Source: an uncultured Clostridia bacterium (GTDB lineage Bacteria > Bacillota > Clostridia > Christensenellales > Aristaeellaceae). From it: DNA of 33,942 nucleotides. The notes under the pieces were generated by a model. That model was given only the letters and a program-made list of their open reading frames with translations, had not been told where the DNA came from and ran no database searches. The stretch spans positions 1 through 33,942 of the forward strand of contig CAMOVR010000020.1 in NCBI GenBank assembly GCA_946627565.1, read 5' to 3'. How positions within the stretch are numbered: position 1 is the stretch's first letter; every line of letters begins with the position of its first letter. A program made the translations under genes and the position numbers. Below are positions 1 through 8,011 of this stretch, piece by piece.

Positions 1-52
1 CAGGGTGAACTAGGGACTTTCACCCATTAGAACGTGCGCTCGCCACGCGCAC
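1..52 (-). mobile_element. 5' end of a group II intron (partial, runs off the window)
   Basis: Read on the minus strand from position 52, the sequence begins GTGCG, the group II intron 5' consensus (GUGYG). A small hairpin follows (GTGCGC pairing with GCGCAC), then GGGTGAAAGTCCC (25-13), a phrase I associate with the start of domain I in bacterial group II introns. The first base lies directly against the 3' foot of the terminator hairpin at 53-96. Insertion immediately after an intrinsic terminator stem is the known habit of class C (IIC) introns. The reverse transcriptase gene and the rest of the ribozyme would lie to the left of the window. Only 52 bases are visible, so this rests on motif recognition and position. 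Confidence 0.55.
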
Positions 53-96
53 CAGAAAGCAGCAGCGCCATTTCTCCACGGCACTGCTGCTTTCTG
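53..96 (-). terminator. Rho-independent terminator of the HTH/TPR regulator gene
   Basis: A 17-bp stem with one G-U wobble (arms 53-69 and 80-96) and a 10-nt loop lies 12 bases after the stop codon of the minus-strand gene at 109-2178. The 3' arm ends in CTTTCTG. The expected U tract is missing because the putative group II intron starts at the very next base. Confidence 0.7.
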
Positions 97-108
97 CATT
101 TTCCTGTA

Positions 109-2178
109 TCACTCTTCCAGTCCTGTATCTTCCTTCAGATGGACGCCCCAGGCCCCGAGGCGGCTGCGCAATGCTTCCGCTTCCTTTTCCCTTCCTGTTT
201 CCAGATAGATGTCATGGAGGGCAGAGCCCATATGGTCCATCCTGTCCAGGACGGCATCCTTTTCCATAACGCCGCTGGACATGTACATCTCCAGCAGGTC
301 CAGGGCCCTGCCGTAATGCAGAATGGCTTCCTCACTGTCCAGAAGGTTCCAGAGGACCCAGCCCAGATTGTTGCTGGCGGCCACCACATTGGGCGCACTG
401 GAGGGTATTTCCTCCAGGCGGTGGTCCCTGGCTGTGGCAATTGCCCTGCGGTAATACGAAACAGCCTTCTCCACATCCTTCTCTTCCAGATACCAGGCAT
501 AAAAGCTGAAGGCACTAAGCTGCAGCCCCCAGTCTTCCCGGGCAGCACCGTGATGTTCCAGCAGGTCCATCAGTTCCAGAAGGTACTTTTCGCTTTTTCC
601 CGGGTTTTCCCGGTTTTCACCATAATCATACAGACAGTTTTCGGCAAGAATATCCAGTGCCGTCTGCCGGTGTTCCGCGTTTTCCGGATTCCACGCAAGG
701 ACACGGTCCCTCATGGCACGGATTCGGCTGTGCCAGGGCTTTGTTTCCCGCTCCTTCCCCTGCGCATTCAGAGCGCAGATAATCCTGCGGCAGAAGCACA
801 GATACATGCACAGCCTGTCGTCCCCGATCTCCTTTCCCAGCATTTCCACGGCCTGCTGCAGGACCTGTACCGCCGCGGCATAGTCCCCCTCCTGCATATG
901 CATCGCACCCTGCTGGGCAAAGTATTCCAGTCTTGTCTCCTCCACCAGGTGTGCATCCGGGATAACAAAGGCACCGTGCTTTTCAATGAAATCAAACATA
1001 AGAACCGTTGCCATGGTAAAAATGAACCTGTAGCGGACCTTCTCGCCGGAGAAATGGTTTTCCGCTGTATCAATATAGTATTCCGGCTCCCGGTATTTCC
1101 CGTAATAAAGCTCATACAGGTCCCGGCCCATCTCCAGGCGCAGGAAGACACTTTCGTGGCTGGCCGTGTACCGGAACGAACCGTCACGGTGCATGACCAC
1201 CTGAAAATACTCCCTCAGCTCGGGCTGTCTGTCATTGAACACTTCAATGTATACCATGGCGTCCCCGTGTATGGCGGATCCCACACGGCAGCCGTACTCC
1301 CTTGTGTCGTCCACTTTGCCAACGACTTCCATGACTTTCCTGTCCGTCCGCCTGTCTATCTCCAGAAACCAGGGAAAGAACGCAGATGCCGCTGCATCCT
1401 CAAGGGATTCATAGGATTCAAGGCATTCCTCTTCCGTGTCCTGCAAATTCTCATCTTCCATGTCCCTCCAGCCCGGGAAGACTGTCAGGCTGGTGCCTTC
1501 CGGGTGATAGACAGCTTCCACCTGAAAGGCTTTTCCGTTTTCATCCTTAAGCCGGATCCATCCTGTGTACATATAATCCATGGGTGACATCCCGCAGCGC
1601 CGGGCATCCACAAAGGATTCTGTCTCCTCATAATGCCTTTTCCCCGCCCGGGCCGGCTCCATCTCCCCATCCGTCACCTCGGAACTGTGTATGGGGGCTG
1701 AGGGCATGTCCGGATTTGTGCGGATCAGCGGATAGCCTGCCTTTTCCAGCATGTCGTTGATTTCATCCATGTTCCTTCCGTCCACAATGGCAAGCTGGAT
1801 GATGTGGCTGCGCACATCCTTCCCGCTCAGAAGGGGCATGCCGTAGGTGCCCAGGGCATGCTGGGTCTGGCTCAGGTTCATTCCCAGTGCCAGACACATG
1901 GCCAGGATATAATCCCTTTCATCTGTATGCTTGTCGCCCCTGAGGAGCTTATAGGTGTAGTCCTGGGAAAGCCCGGAGCGCAGGGCAATCTGCTTTCTGG
2001 ATACCCTGTGCTCCCTGATCATCTGATCCATGAAGGTCACAAAATTATCGGTATATGCTGTCTTCTCCATCTGCCTGACACGGGCAGCCACTTCCTCGCT
2101 TCTCCCGTTTTTCAGCAGATGCAGCAGTTCCTCCTGGGATGTCTCCAGCGTTTCACCCTGTGCTTTTCCGTTTGCCAT
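109..2178 (-). CDS. Large HTH (XRE-like) protein with C-terminal TPR repeats
   Basis: This 689-aa protein is probably a cytoplasmic DNA-binding regulator. Residues about 45-110 form a Cro/C1-type helix-turn-helix (SRKQIALRSGLSQDYTYKLL), followed by a helical stretch also seen in XRE proteins of Clostridia. The middle (about 190-390) is of unknown fold. From about 415 to 670 the helices look like tetratricopeptide repeats (AAVQVLQQAVEML, AVSYYRRAIATARDH, AILHYGRALDLLEMY). The start is set by GGAAGGAG about 12 bases upstream. The gene diverges from a ParA-like gene, and a weak TATACT -10 box lies at 2218-2223. The layout recalls TPR-coupled XRE sensors in which the TPR part receives a peptide or protein signal, but no ligand can be inferred. 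The domain call is secure; the target is unknown. Confidence 0.85.
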   Translation of the reverse strand: MANGKAQGETLETSQEELLHLLKNGRSEEVAARVRQMEKTAYTDNFVTFMDQMIREHRVSRKQIALRSGLSQDYTYKLLRGDKHTDERDYILAMCLALGMNLSQTQHALGTYGMPLLSGKDVRSHIIQLAIVDGRNMDEINDMLEKAGYPLIRTNPDMPSAPIHSSEVTDGEMEPARAGKRHYEETESFVDARRCGMSPMDYMYTGWIRLKDENGKAFQVEAVYHPEGTSLTVFPGWRDMEDENLQDTEEECLESYESLEDAAASAFFPWFLEIDRRTDRKVMEVVGKVDDTREYGCRVGSAIHGDAMVYIEVFNDRQPELREYFQVVMHRDGSFRYTASHESVFLRLEMGRDLYELYYGKYREPEYYIDTAENHFSGEKVRYRFIFTMATVLMFDFIEKHGAFVIPDAHLVEETRLEYFAQQGAMHMQEGDYAAAVQVLQQAVEMLGKEIGDDRLCMYLCFCRRIICALNAQGKERETKPWHSRIRAMRDRVLAWNPENAEHRQTALDILAENCLYDYGENRENPGKSEKYLLELMDLLEHHGAAREDWGLQLSAFSFYAWYLEEKDVEKAVSYYRRAIATARDHRLEEIPSSAPNVVAASNNLGWVLWNLLDSEEAILHYGRALDLLEMYMSSGVMEKDAVLDRMDHMGSALHDIYLETGREKEAEALRSRLGAWGVHLKEDTGLEE

Positions 2179-2364
2179 ATGCCTGCTCTCTCCTTCCGTC
2201 CCTGTGCTGCCATAAACAGTATATCTTCAGGCAGAGGGAAAAAGAGGACCTCCAGGGTCCAAAATGCATGATGGAAAGATGGTAGCATCAGGCCCGGGAA
2301 AAGGCAAGAAAACACCTGAACGCAGATGAAAGACAGCCTGTCACGGCGTCATGTCCCGCATCCG

Positions 2365-2393
2365 TTGAATTTCCAGGCAGCCATGTCTATAAT
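2365..2393 (+). promoter_or_regulatory. Sigma-A-type promoter for the parA-like operon
   Basis: TTGAAT (2365-2370), a 17-base spacer and a perfect TATAAT (2388-2393) point toward the ParA-like gene, leaving an untranslated leader of roughly 85 bases. The rest of the 2179-2485 interval between the divergent genes holds no convincing ORF. Confidence 0.65.
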
Positions 2394-2485
2394 GGCCTTA
2401 CTGATCCATCTGCCTTCCATGACACTGTCCATCCCTTTGCGCATCCGTCAGATGCAGCTGCACATCAAAGAAACGGGGAATCACA

Positions 2486-3340
2486 ATGCCCAGAATTATA
2501 TCCTTTATCAACCTGAAAGGCGGCGTTGCAAAGACAACCACAACAGTGGGACTGGCTACCACCCTCTCCGGAGTCTTCCAGAAGCGGGTCCTGGTGGTGG
2601 ATCTGGATCCCCAGACAAACTGCACCACCATGCTGATCAGCGAACAGGACTGGGTAAAACTGAACAGGGAAGGCCTGACCCTGCATACCCTCTTCAGTGA
2701 CGCTGTATACAACACCCACCGCTTTGACATCGGGCTGTCCATCCAGAAAAACGTATCCAACATCCGGGAAGTGAAAAGCCTGGATCTCCTGCCCTCCAGC
2801 CCTGACCTGATAAACATTCAGGATATAATCGTCCATCCTCCAAAAAAGAAGCGGTCATACCAGCCTGCCGCAATCCTGCGTCAGGCACTTGAACCTGTAA
2901 TGGATGCTTATGACTACATCCTGCTGGACTGCCCGCCCAATTTCAGCTGCATGACGGAAAACGGTTTTGTGATCTCGGATGGTTATATCATTCCCACCAT
3001 TCCGGATGTGCTGTCCACCTATGGAATACCGCAGATTCTCAATAAGGCCAGGAACGTTTCCAGAGATTGCGGAAGATGGATCCGGTGCTACGGGATTGTC
3101 ATCACAAAATACCGCGAACAGTCAAGGATCCATAAAAGAATCATGGAAGAGCTGGATTCCAAACACCGTACCCTTCCAGGCTGGCCGCCTCTGTTTGAGA
3201 CGGTATTCTATGAAACCAGCCAGCTGGCAGAAGCCGCAGAATACACTGAAAAGAACACTCTGAAACAGAAATGGGGCTATAACGGCCCCAGCACATGGTT
3301 TGAATCCTTCGCAAAGGAAATCATGGAAATGGAGGTTTAA
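2486..3340 (+). CDS. ParA/Soj-family ATPase (orphan)
   Basis: This 284-aa P-loop ATPase is of the ParA/MinD class, which pattern on DNA or membranes and move or position cargo. Visible motifs are the deviant Walker A KGGVAKTTTT near residues 12-21 with its signature lysine, Walker A' LDLDPQTNCT near 39-48, and Walker B YILLDCPPN near 143-151. The length is typical of Soj-like proteins and there is no N-terminal HTH. GGGGA precedes the ATG. No ParB gene follows; instead a 138-aa gene starts 5 bases after the stop, which suggests a dedicated partner. A chromosome-partitioning Soj would normally sit beside spo0J near oriC, so this is more likely an accessory or element-derived ParA. The family is certain and the role is open. 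Confidence 0.9.
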   Translation: MPRIISFINLKGGVAKTTTTVGLATTLSGVFQKRVLVVDLDPQTNCTTMLISEQDWVKLNREGLTLHTLFSDAVYNTHRFDIGLSIQKNVSNIREVKSLDLLPSSPDLINIQDIIVHPPKKKRSYQPAAILRQALEPVMDAYDYILLDCPPNFSCMTENGFVISDGYIIPTIPDVLSTYGIPQILNKARNVSRDCGRWIRCYGIVITKYREQSRIHKRIMEELDSKHRTLPGWPPLFETVFYETSQLAEAAEYTEKNTLKQKWGYNGPSTWFESFAKEIMEMEV

Positions 3341-3345
3341 GCAGC

Positions 3346-3762
3346 ATGGACAAAAAGGCAGAAAAGCTCCTGAAACAGCTCCTGAGCCTGGTTATGGAGG
3401 AAGCTCAGGCAAACGAAGCATTCGGGAAAAAACTGGAAGCCCTTCTGCTTCCCCCGGTAACTCCTCAGGACAAATCCGGAAAAGGAGATACAGAAGAAAA
3501 AAGCAGAACAAAGCGCAGCACCACAAGATCCCTCAGGGATCCCGCTGTACTGAACCCCACCGCCGTCCTCATGCAGGAAGGGGAAGAAGCTCTGTACACC
3601 AGGCTTTCCGGCCTCTCTGAAAAGGAACTGAAGGACATCATTGCCCAGTACGGCATGGACACCAAAAAGCTGGCCATGAAATGGAAAAGTCTGGACAAGC
3701 TCAAGGGCCTGATCGTTGATGTATCCCGTACCCGCGCCGCCAAAGGGGATGTCTTCCTGTAA
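3346..3762 (+). CDS. Small hypothetical protein, candidate ParA partner with HeH/SAP-like C-terminus
   Basis: This 138-aa protein is not recognised as a named family. Residues 1-30 are an amphipathic helix (KKAEKLLKQLLSLVMEEAQ), about 40-65 is a charged low-complexity linker (KSGKGDTEEKSRTKRSTTR), and 85-138 is a compact helical domain. Within it, LSEKELKDIIAQYGM followed by LDKLKGLIVDVSR resembles the helix-extended-helix fold of Rho-N, SAP and LEM domains that bind nucleic acid; this is a visual resemblance only. The gene begins 5 bases after the ParA-like stop and must share its transcript. A basic linker plus a possible nucleic-acid binding end would suit a centromere-binding or ParA-stimulating partner, which is inference. 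Confidence 0.75.
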   Translation: MDKKAEKLLKQLLSLVMEEAQANEAFGKKLEALLLPPVTPQDKSGKGDTEEKSRTKRSTTRSLRDPAVLNPTAVLMQEGEEALYTRLSGLSEKELKDIIAQYGMDTKKLAMKWKSLDKLKGLIVDVSRTRAAKGDVFL

Positions 3763-3834
3763 GTTTCAGGCCGGGCAAATACATGTAAAGCACAGCAGAC
3801 ACACAAAACATAAAAACACAGGAGGCTGCATATT

Positions 3835-4692
3835 ATGAAGATGTTTCCGCGTACCGAAGTTGCCGGTGTATCCCTTCCCCGTATGCTGATGGGAACCAAC
3901 TGGCTGCTGGGATACAGCCACACGGGTCCCGCAGCAGATGCCATGATCCTTTCCCGCCACAGTGACCCGAAGAATGTATCTGCCGTGGCAGATGCCTACA
4001 TGTGCTATGGCATTGACGCCGTCATGGCTCCGGATTTTTCTCAGAACAGTCCCCTGGAACAGGGCCTGAGACTGACAGAAGAAAAGACCGGCCGGAAAAT
4101 CATCCGGATCGTGACGCCCGCCCTGAATGTGGATGACTCCCCGGAGGGCCGGCTGGAGGCGGAAAAGCTGGTCAGAAAATCTGCAGAGGACGGGGCCACA
4201 TTCTGCCTGATCCATCACATGGCCTGCGAACAGCTCATCAACAAAAACCTGCAATCCATGACCCGTCTTCCGGATTATCTGGATATGATCCGCCAGCACG
4301 GGATGATTTCCGGTCTGTCGGCCCATATGCCGGAAGTGGTCCAGTACTCTGACAGGAACGAATATGATGTTCAGACGTATATTCAGATCTACAACTGCAT
4401 GGGTTTCCTGATGCAGATTGAGGTGGAAGGCGTCAACAGCATCATCTGGAACGCCAAAAAGCCTGTCATGACCATCAAGTCCATGGCAGCGGGCAGGTGC
4501 ACTCCCTTTGTGGGCCTCACCTTCAGCTACACCACCATCCGGGACTGCGATATGGTTACCCTGGGCGCCTTTACGCCGGACGAAGTACACGAAGATGTGG
4601 AAATCGCCATGGCCACCCTGGAACACCGGCACCCACTTCTTGGGAAGAGAAGCAGCCCGGCCATGTCTTCTATTCTGGCCGCCAGAGAATAA
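3835..4692 (+). CDS. Conserved-looking TIM-barrel-like protein of unknown function
   Basis: This 285-aa soluble protein has no signal peptide or membrane segment. AGGAGG precedes the ATG at good spacing. Alternating strand-helix units, a beginning LPRMLMGTNWLLG and a late stretch MTIKSMAAGRCTP followed by DMVTLGAFTPDEVHEDVEIA recall aldo-keto-reductase-like or related TIM barrels, where a conserved Lys/Gly region precedes the last strands. I see no intact AKR catalytic Tyr/His set, so an enzymatic call is not justified. The gene lies 72 bases after the ParA-partner gene with no terminator between, and is closed by the hairpin at 4704. It could be co-transcribed with the ParA pair or driven by an unseen promoter. 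Confidence 0.75.
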   Translation: MKMFPRTEVAGVSLPRMLMGTNWLLGYSHTGPAADAMILSRHSDPKNVSAVADAYMCYGIDAVMAPDFSQNSPLEQGLRLTEEKTGRKIIRIVTPALNVDDSPEGRLEAEKLVRKSAEDGATFCLIHHMACEQLINKNLQSMTRLPDYLDMIRQHGMISGLSAHMPEVVQYSDRNEYDVQTYIQIYNCMGFLMQIEVEGVNSIIWNAKKPVMTIKSMAAGRCTPFVGLTFSYTTIRDCDMVTLGAFTPDEVHEDVEIAMATLEHRHPLLGKRSSPAMSSILAARE

Positions 4693-4703
4693 AAGAATAT
4701 CCC

Positions 4704-4738
4704 GCATGCCCAGGGCTTCCGCCCGGGCATGCTTTTTT
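4704..4738 (+). terminator. Rho-independent terminator
   Basis: An 11-bp GC-rich stem (GCATGCCC/GGGCATGC plus GGG/CCC with one bulged A) with a tight loop is followed by TTTTTT. It ends the 2.4-4.7 kb transcript. Confidence 0.9.
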
Positions 4739-4869
4739 CTGCCCTCACAGCCCTTTCTGCTTTCTTTTTGTTTCCCGCCATTTTCTGTGGTCTGCCCAGA
4801 TGCTTTCTGCTATGATACATAAAAAGACCCGGCACCTGGAAACCAGACAGACGAGGGAGGTAAAACAGC

Positions 4870-5973
4870 ATGCAAGGAAAACGGATCGTCCAGACTGCCT
4901 GCATTCTTCTGGCAGTGCTCCTCCCCGGCCTGCTCGCATGGACAGGGCATATGGCTGTCTGCCGGGCACTCCTGCTCTGTCTGGAAGCATCTGCCTGCAT
5001 ATGGGCCCTGTACACCGTCATAAAGGACATGCGAAACAGAACCTGGTATCCTCATCTTCCCGGGCGTATGGCACTTGCTGTCTCCTGCCTGGTTCGTTTC
5101 TGTGTCCTGCTCTCCTCTTATACTGCAGGAGGACCGGAACAGCTCATGGCACATACCGCCATTTCCGGAAGCCTTCTTCTGCAGCTTTCCCTTTTTCCTC
5201 TTGCTTTTCTCACATGCTGGCTCACAGGCGGCCTTTGTCTGCGCATGCACCGGGAGGGCTGGTCCACAGGGCTTTTCCTCTACATACCCGCCTGCCTGCT
5301 CTGGTTCATCTTCCGTCTGCTTCTCTTCCTTTTCGTACCCGTGTCTGTCCGCGGCTTCGTTTTTCTCTCCTTCCTTCTGTATCCGGACAGCTTTCTCCTC
5401 GCCTGTGTCATCTGCACCATCACCCTGCTGTCCATCCGGCCCCGCATGGACCGGGAAGCCGTCATCATCCTTGGCAGCGGGCTGAGACGGGACGGCACGC
5501 TGACGCCTCTGCTGAAAGGCAGAACGGACAGGGCCGTGGCTTTTGCGGAAAAGCAGGCTGCCCATACAGGCCTTATGCCTCTTCTCGTTCCCAGCGGCGG
5601 CCAGGGTAAAAATGAAGTGCTCCCGGAGGGGGAAGCCATCCGGCGCTATCTTGTGAGCCTTGGCATGGACGAAAAACAGATCATACCGGAAAAGAAAGCT
5701 GCCAGCACCAGGGAGAATCTGTCCTATTCCATCCAGCTGTCCGGCTGCAGTCTCTTCGCCTTTGCCACCAGTGATTTCCATGTGCTGCGCACCGCCATGT
5801 ATGCCCAGAAACTGGGCTTTTCCATGGATACCCTGGGGAGTCCCACGAAATGGTACTTCCTGCCCCAGGCCTTTGTCCGGGAAGTCCTGGGCATTGCCTT
5901 CGGAAACCGGCATCAGCTTATCCTGATACTGCTTTTTCTGGTCCTGGCATGGCTCCCGCTGTACCTTCTGTAA
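4870..5973 (+). CDS. Polytopic membrane protein with YdcF/SanA-type DUF218 domain
   Basis: This 367-aa protein has about six predicted transmembrane helices in residues 5-195, a soluble DUF218 domain (about 197-345) and one last helix at the C-terminus (LILILLFLVLAWLPLYLL). DUF218 hallmarks are present: AVIILGSGLRRDGTLTP with KGRTDRA, then PSGGQGKNE with EGEAIRRYL, ENLSYS, and ATSDFHVLRTAMYA. Relatives include YdcF, SanA and ElyC, which are linked to envelope integrity and lipid carrier metabolism; a precise reaction is unknown. GGGAGGT sits before the ATG. A TATGAT -10-like box at 4811-4816 lacks a good -35. The gene is closed by the hairpin at 6025. Confidence 0.85.
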   Translation: MQGKRIVQTACILLAVLLPGLLAWTGHMAVCRALLLCLEASACIWALYTVIKDMRNRTWYPHLPGRMALAVSCLVRFCVLLSSYTAGGPEQLMAHTAISGSLLLQLSLFPLAFLTCWLTGGLCLRMHREGWSTGLFLYIPACLLWFIFRLLLFLFVPVSVRGFVFLSFLLYPDSFLLACVICTITLLSIRPRMDREAVIILGSGLRRDGTLTPLLKGRTDRAVAFAEKQAAHTGLMPLLVPSGGQGKNEVLPEGEAIRRYLVSLGMDEKQIIPEKKAASTRENLSYSIQLSGCSLFAFATSDFHVLRTAMYAQKLGFSMDTLGSPTKWYFLPQAFVREVLGIAFGNRHQLILILLFLVLAWLPLYLL

Positions 5974-6024
5974 TCAGAAAGCTGGCCCCTTTCAACACTT
6001 TTCCGAACATTTTTGCAATAAGCG

Positions 6025-6062
6025 GTGCAGTTTGTATATCTGTTACACTGCACTGTTTTTTT
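6025..6062 (+). terminator. Rho-independent terminator of the DUF218 gene
   Basis: GTGCAGT (6025-6031) pairs with ACTGCAC (6047-6053), a 7-bp stem with a 15-nt loop, followed by a run ending in seven T residues. Confidence 0.65.
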
Positions 6063-6064
6063 AT

Positions 6065-6093
6065 TTTACTTTTTCCCCGCAATTCTGTATAAT
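6065..6093 (+). promoter_or_regulatory. Promoter of the LRR/SGNH-like gene and GH3 operon
   Basis: TTTACT (6065-6070), a 17-base spacer and a perfect TATAAT (6088-6093) lie directly after the upstream terminator. They give an untranslated leader of about 40 bases to the ATG at 6139. Confidence 0.6.
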
Positions 6094-6138
6094 TCCCTCT
6101 GTTCTTTTACCAAAACCAACAGGAAAGAAGGAATGTTC

Positions 6139-7959
6139 ATGCGCACGCAGCGTCCATTTCTCTTTCCGTCTCTCACACTTTTCCCCTTTTTAATGTATTT
6201 TTTCCTTATATGTTTCATTCTTTCTGTATGCTTCCCGGCCTCTGCCGGCGGCAGCCTGCTGGTGTGCATTACGGAAACGGAACATCTTCAGGTCCATCAG
6301 AACGGACAGCGTGTGGACATTGGCGGAAGCGTCAGCTTTGATCTGGAAACGGATCCCGGCTGGATCATCAGGAAAATTCTTCCTGAGCATCCCCATCTGC
6401 TTAAAGCCACCAGTGACGGCTACCGTCTGGAACTGCGGGATGTGCGCTACCCTCTGCGGCTGGAAATCACCCTCCTGTACGCAGGGGTGGAGGCTGCGCA
6501 GGCACAGCGCCTTGAGCGAACCATCACCTACGACCCCGGGATGGAAGGTGCCGCTCCCTATACCCTTACCTGTTCCATCCTTGAGCATCCAAGGCCCAAT
6601 ACCGACCGGGGGCTTCACCTGATCCGGCCGGGGTTTACCCTGACCGGCTGGCGCACGCCCTCCGGGGAGACGGTCTCCCCCGGAAGCCGGGTGGATGTGC
6701 CCCTGGAAGGACTTTCCCTGAAAGCCGTCTGGCAGCCCTGGGCGCCGGAGGAAGACTTTACATGGGAAGCGGAAGAAGACGGGGCCGTAATTCTCACCCA
6801 CACCGGGCATACGGATCCTCTGGTGGTGCCGGGCATGCTGGGAGGCCTGCCGGTCAGGCGCATTGCCGCAGGCGCCTTCCGGGATGCAGAGGCTGAAGCA
6901 GTCATATTGCCCCGGGGCCTTGAAGTCATAGACGATCTGGCCTTTGCCGGTGCCCGCATGCGGGAGCTGACCCTGTCAGATGATCTGCGCTCCTTTTCCG
7001 ACCGCTCCTTTGCAGACTGCAAAAACCTGACAACCCTGCATATTCTCGCCGCCACGGACCCCTACGGGTACGCTTACCGGAGAGAAAGCTGCTATGCGGA
7101 CAAGATTGACCTGCTGCTGGATCCGTCAGACAGCCGCCCCCGTCTTGTTTTCTACGGCGGGTGCAATGTCTGGTACAATCTCATCGGCAGTGAAGCAAGG
7201 CACCGGTACCCCGATTTCCGCATCGTCAACCTGGGGCTTAACGGCACGGTAAACGGCTATGTTCAGATGTCTGTTCTGAAAAGCCTGATGAAGCCCGGTG
7301 ACATCCTCTTCCATGCTCCGGAGATCTCCAGCACCCGTCAGCTGCTTCTGACCCGGGACATGTATGAAGGGGATGACAAGCTCTGGTCCGGGCTGGAATA
7401 CAATTACGATCTTTTCTCCCTGGTGGACCTGCGCAGCATCTCCGGCGTGTTTGACAGCCTGGCGGGTTATCTTTCCAGGAAGCAGCCCGGCGGCACCTAT
7501 GACAGCGTCTATCTGGACGCCGGGGGCAACCGCTTCATGGATGACACCGGCTCCGTCCCCCTCCTGCGCACCCAGGGCCGCACAAGGCTGGAAGACCATG
7601 TGGACCTGGACCTGACGCAGCTGGAAAACGGTCTGCCGGACCTGGCCCGGATGTATGAAGGCTTCCGGGAACATGGCATACGGGTATATGTATCCTGGGC
7701 CTGCGTCAATATCGATGCGATCCCCTCTGAGCACCGGGACAACGTGGCAGCCATGGACGAGACCATGCACGGCCTGATCTCCCGGATGTCCGGCCCTGTT
7801 CTCATCTCACATCTTCAGGACTATCTGTTCCACACTGCGGACTTTTTTGACACACAGTACCATCTTCTGACCCAGGCAGCCTACCGGAACACGGAATCAT
7901 GGCTCCGGGACCTGGACAAACAGCTCCTGAGAGACGGGCTGACCGGTTTTCTTCCCTGA
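6139..7959 (+). CDS. Exported protein with repeat, leucine-rich and SGNH-like domains
   Basis: This 606-aa protein starts with a signal peptide or membrane anchor (PFLFPSLTLFPFLMYFFLICFILSVCFPASA). ATG 6139 is preferred because AAGAAGGA lies 6-7 bases upstream, whereas ATG 6133 touches that site. Residues about 130-200 (GFTLTGWRTPSGETV...LKAVW) resemble an InlB/Listeria-type repeat. About 230-315 is a BspA-like leucine-rich unit (AVILPRGLEVIDDLAF, LTTLHI). About 335-600 resembles a SGNH/GDSL hydrolase: YGGCN (block I position, Cys342), NLGLNG, and a terminal DTQYH giving Asp571 and His575 in DxxxH spacing. In relatives I would expect Ser at position 342. The substrate is unknown; removal or transfer of an acyl group on surface glycan is plausible. 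It shares a transcript with the GH3 gene. Confidence 0.7.
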   Translation: MRTQRPFLFPSLTLFPFLMYFFLICFILSVCFPASAGGSLLVCITETEHLQVHQNGQRVDIGGSVSFDLETDPGWIIRKILPEHPHLLKATSDGYRLELRDVRYPLRLEITLLYAGVEAAQAQRLERTITYDPGMEGAAPYTLTCSILEHPRPNTDRGLHLIRPGFTLTGWRTPSGETVSPGSRVDVPLEGLSLKAVWQPWAPEEDFTWEAEEDGAVILTHTGHTDPLVVPGMLGGLPVRRIAAGAFRDAEAEAVILPRGLEVIDDLAFAGARMRELTLSDDLRSFSDRSFADCKNLTTLHILAATDPYGYAYRRESCYADKIDLLLDPSDSRPRLVFYGGCNVWYNLIGSEARHRYPDFRIVNLGLNGTVNGYVQMSVLKSLMKPGDILFHAPEISSTRQLLLTRDMYEGDDKLWSGLEYNYDLFSLVDLRSISGVFDSLAGYLSRKQPGGTYDSVYLDAGGNRFMDDTGSVPLLRTQGRTRLEDHVDLDLTQLENGLPDLARMYEGFREHGIRVYVSWACVNIDAIPSEHRDNVAAMDETMHGLISRMSGPVLISHLQDYLFHTADFFDTQYHLLTQAAYRNTESWLRDLDKQLLRDGLTGFLP

Positions 7960-8011
7960 AACAGTGCGCTTTTGCGCTGTTATTAATTCTCACAAAGGAG
8001 GAGTATCCCTT

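Noticed and set aside
34-1587. 517-aa open frame on the plus strand opposite the HTH/TPR gene
   Set aside because: It begins inside the putative intron/terminator region, has no ribosome site, and the opposite strand has coherent HTH and TPR domains.
2486-3340. Calling this gene soj with a nearby oriC
   Set aside because: No spo0J, gidB or dnaA lies nearby, and the following gene is not ParB-like; the DnaA boxes are 15 kb away.
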